Shown here: piece after piece, positions 1 to 5,463 of the stretch | Layout of the letters: the number at the start of each line of letters is the position of its first letter | How positions within the stretch are numbered: position 1 is the stretch's first letter | The notes under the pieces: model-generated | The model's database searches: none | What the model saw: the letters and a program-made list of their open reading frames with translations, nothing else | What the model was told of the DNA's origin: nothing | Position numbers and translations under genes: made by a program | DNA from: Sedimentisphaerales bacterium | Lineage (GTDB): Bacteria; Planctomycetota; Phycisphaerae; Sedimentisphaerales; SG8-4 | DNA: 5,463 nucleotides | Assembly (NCBI GenBank): GCA_016928975.1 | Contig: JAFGJR010000049.1 | Coordinates: 1-5,463 of the forward strand | Direction: 5' to 3'

Positions 1-313
1 GGTTGGACCGCCCCGGAATGACGCAATAGAGCAGATAGTCACAGAGGCCCTTTGTTGCATCCGGGAGGCGGCGACAGATACGCTATGCTATGGCTTTTTG
101 CCCGGCACCGTGCGACAATAGAACGGTGTATAGAGAGCGGGCGTAGCCGCCCTTCGATAGGGAGTGACACATATCGGCCTTCGTAGAGGGGTACGTCTAT
201 GGACCACGCTTCTGAAGAAGGAGCCCCAGACGCAGACGGAGTGAACGTTTTTGCCATCAAGATTGTGGTGTCCCTATAACTGGAAGTGAATTTTAGAAAG
301 GACCGGGATTGTT
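1..313. other. Stretch without a convincing gene, upstream of the methyltransferase gene
   Basis: I see no supported gene here. The base composition is visibly less GC-rich than in the genes that follow, and short frames on both strands encode nothing recognisable. Small structures are present: a 5-bp GC stem (139-143 with 148-152, loop TAGC), and two similar short motifs beginning CCTTCG at 151 and 178, each a weak inverted repeat. None matches an RNA class I know. The last 60 bases hold the candidate promoter and ribosome-binding site of the gene at 314. The first bases could include the very end of an upstream gene, but too little is visible to call one. Confidence 0.6.
251..280 (+). promoter_or_regulatory. 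Candidate sigma70-type promoter for the lipoprotein methyltransferase
   Basis: TTGCCA at 251-256 resembles a -35 box and TATAAC at 275-280 a -10 box, with an 18-base spacer. Transcription would begin near 287, leaving a leader of about 27 bases. That leader contains AAGGA at 298-302, 11 bases before the ATG at 314, a slightly long but usable spacing. This was found by eye only. Promoter consensus in the likely host lineage is poorly defined, so the call is moderate. Confidence 0.4.
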
Positions 314-1069
314 ATGAGTGTCAAAGGCATGCAGTGTGTCTTGATCGTGATCTCCCTCCTCCTTGCCGGCTGTAGCCGAGACGAGCCGCGGCCTCAGAAG
401 GAGGTGAGCCAGGATTCCAAGCCCGCCACCCAGGCGAAGAGTGAGCCAAACAACTCTGCCGGCCGGCAGGCGTCACCGACTCCCGCCAAGGAAACGACGA
501 CGGTTTCGGTTCCGGTGTCCCAACCTCCCGAGCCCGTGGCGGTCGTGCCGCAAGCGGAACCGCCCGAAGAACCGAAGCATCCCGATGTGGTCTTTGTCCC
601 CACGCCTCCGGAAGTCGTCGCGAAAATGCTGGAGCTGGCGAAGGTGACGAAGGATGACGTGGTCTACGATCTCGGCTGCGGCGACGGCCGGATCGTGGTG
701 GCGGCCGCCAAGCTCGGCTGCAAGGCATATGGCTTCGACGTCGATCCCCAGCGGATCAAGGAATCGAATGAGAACGTCGAGCAGAGCGGCGTCGGCGACC
801 TGGCCACGATCGTGCAGAAGGATATCTTCACATTGGACCTGAGCGGGGCCAACGTCATCACTCTGTACCTGCTGCCAAGCCTGAACGTGAAGCTGATCCC
901 GCAGTTGGAGAAGCTCAAGCCCGGCTCCAGGATCGTCTCGCATGACTTCGATATGGAGGGAGCCACGCCGGACCAGACCGTCGAGGTGATCTCCGAGAAC
1001 GGCACTCAGCATATGGTCTACCTCTGGACTACGCCGCTCAGGAAGGAGCCGGCGACCTCGACACAATAG
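314..1069 (+). CDS. Lipobox-bearing class I SAM-dependent methyltransferase
   Basis: The 251-residue product has three parts. Residues 1-20 are a short signal peptide with a hydrophobic core ending in lipobox LAGC; C20 would be lipidated and Ser follows it, so retention by an aspartate sorting signal is not indicated. Residues 21-90 are a low-complexity Pro/Ala/Glu/Ser linker. Residues 92-242 are a Rossmann methyltransferase domain: a VPTPPEVV entry segment, motif I DLGCGDG (119-125), acidic strand-2 end FDVDP (141-145), a further acidic site QKD (168-170), LYLLP (184-188) at the usual motif IV position, and VSHDFDM (208-214). The layout (motif I GDGRIV, a hydrophobic strand in place of NPPY, then a His/Phe segment) resembles the FAM173 / ATP-synthase-c lysine methyltransferase group, so a protein-lysine substrate is possible but inferred. 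The start at 314 is supported by AAGGA at 298-302 and by the intact signal peptide. A SAM enzyme exported past the cytoplasm is odd; the substrate is unknown. Confidence 0.88.
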   Translation: MSVKGMQCVLIVISLLLAGCSRDEPRPQKEVSQDSKPATQAKSEPNNSAGRQASPTPAKETTTVSVPVSQPPEPVAVVPQAEPPEEPKHPDVVFVPTPPEVVAKMLELAKVTKDDVVYDLGCGDGRIVVAAAKLGCKAYGFDVDPQRIKESNENVEQSGVGDLATIVQKDIFTLDLSGANVITLYLLPSLNVKLIPQLEKLKPGSRIVSHDFDMEGATPDQTVEVISENGTQHMVYLWTTPLRKEPATSTQ

Positions 1070-1078
1070 AGCTTGTCG

Positions 1079-1146
1079 GTCCGCGCTATGTCACAGGAGG
1101 CAGTATGCGCGGACGAGAGAGCCGGTCGTGTCCCTCGAGCCCATGA
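1079..1146 (+). other. GC-rich stem-loop exposing AGGAGG, with a 13-codon frame behind it
   Basis: Nine bases after the methyltransferase stop, GTCCGCGC (1079-1086) pairs perfectly with GCGCGGAC (1107-1114), giving an 8-bp GC-rich stem with a 20-base loop. The loop contains a full Shine-Dalgarno sequence AGGAGG (1095-1100), four bases before an ATG at 1105 that opens a 13-codon frame ending in TGA at 1144-1146. No U-tract follows, so it is not a canonical intrinsic terminator. It could be a 3' end stabiliser, a translated leader or chance. The structure is visible in the sequence; any role is inference. Confidence 0.3.
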
Positions 1147-1216
1147 CCCCTTGCCATCATGGTGGGAGAGACACTGCCTGCTGATCTCGCGGCATGGCGG
1201 GGAGGCCGGCGATATT

Positions 1217-1247
1217 TTGAACTCGAACGTGGAATACGCGGTATACA
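1217..1247 (+). promoter_or_regulatory. Candidate promoter for the four-domain sulfur-transfer fusion
   Basis: TTGAAC at 1217-1222 and TATACA at 1242-1247 look like -35 and -10 boxes, separated by 19 bases, which is longer than ideal. A small inverted repeat ATAC-GCG-GTAT (1234-1244) and the palindrome GTATAC (1241-1246) overlap the -10 box and could be part of an operator. Thiol- or sulfide-responsive repressors often control such reductases in other bacteria, but no known operator can be recognised here. This promoter would give a leader of about 45 bases before the ATG at 1300. Confidence 0.3.
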
Positions 1248-1299
1248 TGTTGTTTGGTTCCTCGGGTGCCACAAGATTTCTCATGAATGGGGTATAAGT

Positions 1300-3771
1300 A
1301 TGGGTCAACGCAGGCGTATCGTGATTGTGGGTGGCGTGGCGGGCGGGGCCTCTGCGGCGGCGAAGGCCAGACGTGTGAGTGAGGACACGGAGATCACTCT
1401 CTTTGAACGCGGCAATGACATCTCCTTTGCCAACTGCGGCCTTCCTTACCACGTCGGCGGGATCATTCGCGAGCGGGAAAGGCTCCTGGTCCAGAGTCCC
1501 CGGGCGATGCGCCGGCGTTTCGCCATTGATGTCCGCACGCAGAGCGAAGTCATCCGTATCAATCGCCAGTCCAAGACCGTCGTCGTGCACGACCGGGCCA
1601 AGGACCGGCAATACGAACAGCCTTACGATACTCTGATCCTGAGCCCTGGAGCCGAGCCGGTTCGCCCTCCGATCCCCGGGGTTGACCACAAGAGAGTCTT
1701 CACACTTCGCAGCCTGGAGGACATGGACGCGATCAAGGCGGTCGTGGACGCGGGTGACATCAGATCGGCGGTCGTGGTTGGGGCTGGCTATATCGGGTTG
1801 GAGATGACGGAGGTCCTGGTGCATCGAGGACTTGCCGTATCGCTCGTGGAGCTCGAATCCCAGGTGATGAGTCCGATCGATCCGGAGATGGCCACGCCCT
1901 TGCATGAGCATCTGCGTCAGCACGGCGTAGACCTGTGCCTGAAGAACAGCGTCACAGCGATACAAGATCGGGACGGTCAGCCCGAAGTGCAACTCAGCAC
2001 CGGTCGGACCATCCCCTGCGGCCTGGTTATCCTTGCCGTGGGAGTCCGGCCGGAGATCAAGCTCGCCGCCGAGGCGGGCCTCGCCATTGGCCAGCGCAAA
2101 GGCATCGTTGTGGACGATCACATGCGGACGTCGGACCCTGACATTTATGCGGTCGGCGACGCCGTGGAGGTTCAAGATCTTGTCGGCGGCTTCCCCGCCG
2201 TGATCCCGCTCGCCGGCCCGGCCAATCGGCAGGGTCGAATCGCGGCCATCAATGCTCTCGGTGGCGACGCGACGTACAATCGAACACAGGGCACCGCGAT
2301 CTGCAAAGTCTTCGACCTGGCGGTGGGCATGACCGGACTCAGCGAGAAGGCGATGAAGAGGGCCGGTCTGGCTTATGAGAAGATCTACGTGCATCCGGCC
2401 AGCCACGCCGGCTACTATCCCGGCGCCATGCAAATGAGCCTCAAGCTGCTCTTCGACCCCGGGAACGGCAGAGTGCTCGGCGCGCAGTGCGTGGGAGCAG
2501 ACGGCGTGGACAAACGCATCGATGTCCTGGCCGTGGCCGTCCGGGCCGGCATGACTGCATACGACCTGGAGGAACTCGAACTGGCCTATGCGCCACCTTT
2601 CGGCTCCGCGAAAGACCCGGTCAATTATGCTGGATTCGTGGCCGCCAACGTCCTCCGCGAGGAAGCTCGCATATGCCATGTGCCGGATGTGCTGAGTGCC
2701 GGTCCCAACCAATTGGTCCTGGACGTGCGAACGACGCCGGAAGTCCAACAGGGCACGGTTCCCGGATCGCTCCACATCCCGCTGGATGAGCTGCGCAGCC
2801 GGCTTGGCGAGCTGCCCAGGGACAAGGAGGTCCTGGTCGTTTGCCAGGTGGGTCTGCGGGGTTATCTGGCCTGCCGAATCCTCTCCCAGAATGGGTTTGC
2901 CTGCCGCAATCTCTCAGGCGGATACAAAACCTATGGCCAGGTCATGGGGCTGATTTCGGACAAGCCCAGAGCCCTACGTGAGGTCAAGGAAGACGCCGGT
3001 CAAACGGGTCTGGATGTCCGGCCCAACTCGAATGGCGCTGTCCAGGTCGTCAAGGAGATCGACGCCTGCGGCCTGCAATGTCCGGGTCCCATCATGAAGC
3101 TCAAGCAGGCGATGGATCAGATCCAGAGCGGCCAGGCGGTGCGGATCTCCGTATCCGACCCTGCCTTCGCTACAGACCTGGACGGCTGGTGTCACACCAC
3201 CGGCAATCGACTACGGGAAAAGCAGCTCGTCAAAGGCGTCTTCCATGCCGTGGTCGAGAAGGGGCAGTCCGCCCCAACGCCCGGCCTGGCGGCGGCCTCC
3301 ACCGACAAGACTCTCGTGGTCTTCAGTGACGCCTTTGACAAGGCCATGGCCGCCTTCATCATTGCCAACGGCGCGTCCGCCATGGGCGGCGACGTGACGA
3401 TGTTCTTCACGTTCTGGGGCCTGAACCTGCTTCGCCGTTCGCACGCCGTGCCGGTCCGCAAGACCTTCATCGAGAGGATGTTCGGCTGGATGATGCCTCG
3501 CGGCGCGGGCAAGACGACCCTGTCCAAGATGAATATGGCTGGCATAGGGACCGCGATGATCAAGGGCATCATGAAGAAGAAGAACGTGCTGTCTCTGCCC
3601 GAACTCATCGCATCAGCCAAGCAGAACGGCGTGCGTCTGGTCGCCTGTGCGATGACTATGGACCTGATGGGAATCAAGCGCGAGGAGCTCATGGACGGCG
3701 TGGAAGAGGGCGGCGTGGGCATGTACCTGGATCGCGCGGGGTCCGCCAATGTGAACCTGTTCATCGGGTGA
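1300..3771 (+). CDS. Four-domain CoA-disulfide/persulfide reductase-rhodanese-TusA-DsrE2 fusion
   Basis: The 823-residue product joins four modules. Residues 1-450 are a CoA-disulfide-reductase-type flavoprotein: FAD-binding GGVAGG (11-16), redox cysteine C46 in SFANCGLPY, NAD(P)H-binding GAGYIG (161-166) with E184 ending the next strand (suggesting NADH), FAD-contacting YAVGDA (283-288), and a dimerisation domain with AYAPPFGSAKDPVN (429-442), whose Y430 matches the catalytic tyrosine region of the family. Residues 462-548 are a rhodanese with LDVR (474-477) and active loop CQVGLRG (C515). Residues 583-653 are TusA-like with CPGP (C594), plus C590 and C631. Residues 670-823 are DsrE2-like, with FTFWGL, LSKMNM and a single cysteine, C783. 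The reductase-rhodanese pair is known to reduce CoA disulfide, CoA persulfide or polysulfide; TusA and DsrE2 pass sulfane sulfur. A cytoplasmic persulfide-handling relay is inferred. The ATG at 1300 is chosen because the FAD motif starts about ten residues later; an in-frame ATG at 1159 would add 47 unconserved residues. The ribosome-binding site (GGGG at 1289-1292) is weak. Confidence 0.93.
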   Translation: MGQRRRIVIVGGVAGGASAAAKARRVSEDTEITLFERGNDISFANCGLPYHVGGIIRERERLLVQSPRAMRRRFAIDVRTQSEVIRINRQSKTVVVHDRAKDRQYEQPYDTLILSPGAEPVRPPIPGVDHKRVFTLRSLEDMDAIKAVVDAGDIRSAVVVGAGYIGLEMTEVLVHRGLAVSLVELESQVMSPIDPEMATPLHEHLRQHGVDLCLKNSVTAIQDRDGQPEVQLSTGRTIPCGLVILAVGVRPEIKLAAEAGLAIGQRKGIVVDDHMRTSDPDIYAVGDAVEVQDLVGGFPAVIPLAGPANRQGRIAAINALGGDATYNRTQGTAICKVFDLAVGMTGLSEKAMKRAGLAYEKIYVHPASHAGYYPGAMQMSLKLLFDPGNGRVLGAQCVGADGVDKRIDVLAVAVRAGMTAYDLEELELAYAPPFGSAKDPVNYAGFVAANVLREEARICHVPDVLSAGPNQLVLDVRTTPEVQQGTVPGSLHIPLDELRSRLGELPRDKEVLVVCQVGLRGYLACRILSQNGFACRNLSGGYKTYGQVMGLISDKPRALREVKEDAGQTGLDVRPNSNGAVQVVKEIDACGLQCPGPIMKLKQAMDQIQSGQAVRISVSDPAFATDLDGWCHTTGNRLREKQLVKGVFHAVVEKGQSAPTPGLAAASTDKTLVVFSDAFDKAMAAFIIANGASAMGGDVTMFFTFWGLNLLRRSHAVPVRKTFIERMFGWMMPRGAGKTTLSKMNMAGIGTAMIKGIMKKKNVLSLPELIASAKQNGVRLVACAMTMDLMGIKREELMDGVEEGGVGMYLDRAGSANVNLFIG

Positions 3772-3833
3772 GCACCGTGACCCGCCTCCTCAGACCGGTT
3801 GTGCTTGAGTCGTTACACGTCAGATTCGGGTGG

Positions 3834-3862
3834 CATCGGCAAGGCCGAAGGCTTTGCCGATG
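3834..3862. terminator. 13-bp perfect stem-loop between convergent genes, probable bidirectional terminator
   Basis: CATCGGCAAGGCC (3834-3846) pairs with GGCTTTGCCGATG (3850-3862) over 13 base pairs, including one G-U pair, around a GAA triloop. It lies 63 bases past the stop of the plus-strand fusion gene and about 78 bases past the stop of the minus-strand DUF1501 gene, so it could serve both. No run of T follows on either side, so it is not a textbook intrinsic terminator; it may act with a factor or protect 3' ends. Confidence 0.45.
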
Positions 3863-3879
3863 GCGAACGGGCAGACCGT

Positions 3880-3899
3880 CGGCAAGCTGGCGCTTGCCG
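3880..3899. repeat. Second stem-loop sharing CGGCAAG with its neighbour
   Basis: CGGCAAGC (3880-3887) pairs perfectly with GCTTGCCG (3892-3899), an 8-bp stem around the loop TGGC. Its arm repeats the CGGCAAG found at 3837-3843 in the longer hairpin upstream. The pair could be a small REP-like cluster or a tandem terminator. With only two copies visible, a repeat family cannot be shown from this window. Confidence 0.3.
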
Positions 3900-3921
3900 C
3901 TGCCACCCTGCTATATGAATC

Positions 3922-3944
3922 TCTGATCCGGAATCGGTATCAGA
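3922..3944. other. Imperfect stem-loop spanning the DUF1501 stop codon
   Basis: TCTGAT-CCG (3922-3930) can pair with CGG-ATCAGA (3935-3937 and 3939-3944), leaving a one-base bulge at 3938 and the loop GAAT. On the minus strand the structure includes the TGA stop of the DUF1501 gene (3942-3940). It is the third stem-loop in this gap and may contribute to mRNA 3' end formation, but it is short and could be coincidental. Confidence 0.22.
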
Positions 3945-5166
3945 CCCGCAGGAGGTCGAAGGGCTCGAAACGTGCGCCGAGTATGCTCTGGCTGTCCACG
4001 CCGAGCCATCGGTCCAGCACGGTCGCATACACCCGGCGGAAGTCGATTTGCAGCTTCAAGGCGCCGTTGCTCAGGTCCGTGAGACTCGGATGCGATCCCG
4101 TCAGGCCGCCGTTGACCTGGCCGCCCGCCAGGAACAGCGGTGCGGCGGCGCCGTGGTCGGTGCCCCGGCGACCGTTCTCCTTGACCGTCCGGCCGAACTC
4201 TGAGTACGTCATCAGGAGCACTCGGTCCAGCAGGTTGTCCCGCTTCAAATCGTGCAGGAAAGCCGCTACCGATTCCGCCAGCTCGTGCAGCAGGGCACAA
4301 TGGTTGCCCATCTGGTTGGCGTGATTGTCGAAACCGCCGATCCCGCCGCCGCCCAGCTCGGCGACGAAGACGCGAATGCCGACGTCGGCCCGGATGAGTC
4401 GTGCGATCGTGTGAAGGCTCTCGGCAAGCCCGAATGATGGGTAATTGGCCGAGCCGGCTGCCGTGTTCATCGCCGACTCCACCCGTTCGCTGCTGGCATA
4501 GGCATTCAGCGTGTTGCGCCGCAGGAATCGGAGCAGTACGCGATCCGTTTCATATCCGAGAGAGGCCGTCACCTTTGGGCTTGCCGGCTCCGCTTGAAGG
4601 CTCCTGCGAACGGAGCGAATGGACGGGACAACCACACTCTCGGCATTCAAGACGAACGGCCGGTGGATGGATCCGACAAATGCGGCGGTCGTGTCCGGCC
4701 TGGCGGGGTTCCAGGCGTTGTCGGCGACCCGGCCAAGCCAGCCGGTTTGTCGTTGCGGCCGGTCCGGGTCGGCGGTATGCCACATCCGCATCGCTCGATC
4801 GTGGTCCTGGTCCGGGTTCGGGCTGCCCACGCCCTGCACGATGTTCAGCCACCCGTCCTGGTACAACCGCAGGAATCCCTTCATGCGCGGGTGAAATGCC
4901 AGTTGCGAATCGATCCTGTGCAGCTCGCCGGTCGGCAGACGCAGAGTGGGGCGGTTTCGCCCGTACTCGTCATCCGTGTAGGGGACCACGGTGTTCAAGC
5001 CGTCATTGCCCCCGGTGAGCTGAATCGCCACGAGAATCGTGTCGCGCGCGTCGTGCGCCGCAGCGGTGGCGCGGGCCGGGAACAGATCCGGGATTGCCGG
5101 CCCGAGGGACATCGCAGTCGCGGCTCCAATCGTCCCTCGCAAAAAATCGCGTCGTGTGTGCCGCAT
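3940..5166 (-). CDS. Tat-exported DUF1501 family protein
   Basis: The 408-residue product opens with a twin-arginine signal: TRRDFLR at residues 4-10, an Ala/Gly-rich hydrophobic stretch, and a likely cleavage near A35-A37. It should therefore be exported folded. The rest matches the DUF1501 family (PF07394) in order and length: QLTGGNDGLNTVVPY (49-63), GGFDNHANQ (277-285), YSEFGRT (321-327), GTDHG (335-339), and a C-terminal DFRRVYATVLDRWLG (375-389). The family falls within the alkaline phosphatase/sulfatase-like fold, and the conserved D55, D280, H282, E323, D337 and H338 look like metal-site residues, though that assignment is inferred. No reaction is known to me for the family. The start at 5166 is chosen because AAAGGA lies six bases upstream and the Tat motif begins at once; an ATG at 5181 would add five residues. 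It sits 16 bases after the stop of the upstream DUF1800-like gene, so the two probably share a transcript. Confidence 0.9.
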   Translation of the reverse strand: MRHTRRDFLRGTIGAATAMSLGPAIPDLFPARATAAAHDARDTILVAIQLTGGNDGLNTVVPYTDDEYGRNRPTLRLPTGELHRIDSQLAFHPRMKGFLRLYQDGWLNIVQGVGSPNPDQDHDRAMRMWHTADPDRPQRQTGWLGRVADNAWNPARPDTTAAFVGSIHRPFVLNAESVVVPSIRSVRRSLQAEPASPKVTASLGYETDRVLLRFLRRNTLNAYASSERVESAMNTAAGSANYPSFGLAESLHTIARLIRADVGIRVFVAELGGGGIGGFDNHANQMGNHCALLHELAESVAAFLHDLKRDNLLDRVLLMTYSEFGRTVKENGRRGTDHGAAAPLFLAGGQVNGGLTGSHPSLTDLSNGALKLQIDFRRVYATVLDRWLGVDSQSILGARFEPFDLLRV

Positions 5167-5172
5167 TGGATT

Positions 5173-5178
5173 TCCTTT
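5173..5178 (-). promoter_or_regulatory. Ribosome-binding site fixing the DUF1501 start
   Basis: On the minus strand AAAGGA lies six bases before the ATG at 5166-5164, an ideal spacing. The alternative ATG at 5181-5179, one base beyond the upstream gene's TAG, has no comparable purine-rich site in front of it. The site itself lies in the 16-base gap after the upstream stop, so ribosomes finishing that gene could reinitiate here. Confidence 0.6.
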
Positions 5179-5182
5179 CATG

Positions 5183-5463
5183 CTACGCCAGATGATACTC
5201 CGGCAGGGTGACGATGGCGTGCGCGAGACGGCGCATCGCGATCCCTTGCGTGCCGTCGCCGCCGGCCGCCGGCACGTCCTGCGACAAGGCGTCACGCGTG
5301 GCAGGTTCGATGTCGCCCTGGAGAAGCAGCTCGACCAGAAATCGAGCGTCGGATTCAGATGTCACGTGCCCATATTTGCGAGCGATCGCCTGTGGGTCCA
5401 GCCTGTCGCCATAGGGCTCCTCGCCCCGCAGCAGCGCTGCGGCGAGATTGGCTCGGCCCGCAA
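5183..5463 (-). CDS. C-terminal end of a probable DUF1800 protein (cut by window edge)
   Basis: The frame is open from the window edge (first whole codon 5461-5459) to a TAG at 5185-5183, giving the last 92 residues. The visible part contains NLAAALL near its start, an acidic/hydrophobic helix DARFLVELLLQGDI, and ends LAHAIVTLPEYHLA. Such a close (Arg-rich helix, then a Pro-Glu-aromatic motif at the very end) is what DUF1800 proteins show, and DUF1800 genes very often lie directly upstream of DUF1501 genes, as here. The core domain is outside the window, so the call rests on this tail and the context; another planctomycete-type exported family with a similar tail is the alternative. It probably forms an operon with the DUF1501 gene. 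Confidence 0.68.
   Translation of the reverse strand, partial: AGRANLAAALLRGEEPYGDRLDPQAIARKYGHVTSESDARFLVELLLQGDIEPATRDALSQDVPAAGGDGTQGIAMRRLAHAIVTLPEYHLA

Noticed and set aside
3..29. Possible last eight codons of an upstream plus-strand gene, ending Thr-Gln-stop before AGC as the methyltransferase gene does
   Set aside because: Eight codons are too few to identify a gene. The shared CAATAGAGC (24-32 and 1064-1072) is only nine bases and could be chance. Another frame is open from base 2 to 121, so the choice is arbitrary.
39..260. 73-codon minus-strand frame in the leading gap
   Set aside because: No recognisable motif or family, no clear ribosome-binding site, and it runs antisense into the candidate promoter of the methyltransferase gene.
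1073..1297. 74-codon frame between the methyltransferase and the fusion gene
   Set aside because: It opens with TTG without a ribosome-binding site, matches no family I recognise, has no regular hydrophobic pattern, and covers the candidate promoter.
1159..1299. N-terminal extension of the fusion protein from an ATG at 1159
   Set aside because: The 47 extra residues resemble no domain or targeting signal, and the FAD-binding motif in this family normally lies within about ten residues of the start, as it does from 1300.
1018..2775. 585-codon open frame on the minus strand opposite the fusion gene
   Set aside because: It is antisense to the well-conserved flavoprotein and rhodanese coding region, shows no recognisable domain, and is rich in His, Arg and Asp as expected for a shadow of GC-rich codons.
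3496..3522. P-loop-like string PRGAGKTTL in the DsrE2-like domain (residues 733-741)
   Set aside because: The first glycine of the Walker A spacing is absent, and this position in DsrE2 proteins holds a Gly/Asp/Lys-containing segment before LSKMNM, so the resemblance is coincidental.
4401..5211. Two 205-codon plus-strand frames opposite the DUF1501 gene
   Set aside because: They are Arg/Gly/Pro/Ser-rich shadows of a clearly conserved minus-strand gene and contain no domain signal.

Overview
The window is GC-rich bacterial DNA. It carries two complete genes on the plus strand, one complete gene on the minus strand, and the 3' end of a second minus-strand gene cut by the window edge. A Tat-exported DUF1501 protein follows a probable DUF1800 protein, and next to them is a lipobox-bearing methyltransferase with a proline-rich linker. 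This mix resembles Planctomycetota or a related lineage rich in exported proteins. No rRNA, tRNA or marker gene is present to prove it, so the taxonomy is a modest-confidence inference.

Layout. Positions 1-313 hold no convincing gene but end in a plausible sigma70-type promoter. At 314-1069 is a class I SAM-dependent methyltransferase domain behind a lipoprotein signal peptide and a long Pro/Ala/Glu-rich linker. A 230-base gap follows, with a GC-rich stem-loop that displays a perfect AGGAGG and a possible second promoter. At 1300-3771 is an 823-residue fusion: CoA-disulfide/persulfide reductase flavoprotein, rhodanese, TusA and DsrE2-like domains. The convergent gap 3772-3939 contains consecutive stem-loops that probably separate the two transcription units. 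On the minus strand, the C-terminal 92 residues of a probable DUF1800 protein (5183 to the window end) lie 16 bases upstream of a DUF1501 protein (5166 down to 3940), an apparent two-gene operon.

Function. The most notable gene is the four-domain fusion. It joins a pyridine-nucleotide-dependent persulfide/disulfide reductase to the three sulfur carriers (rhodanese, TusA, DsrE2) that many sulfur-metabolising prokaryotes encode as separate neighbouring genes. It looks like a one-polypeptide sulfane-sulfur relay, with a candidate cysteine in every module (C46, C515, C594, C783 from the chosen start). The second oddity is the methyltransferase: it keeps a SAM-binding motif but carries an export and lipidation signal, and SAM is not expected outside the cytoplasm. 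The DUF1501/DUF1800 pair is a common exported pair of unknown function. Nothing in the sequence ties the minus-strand pair to the plus-strand genes.
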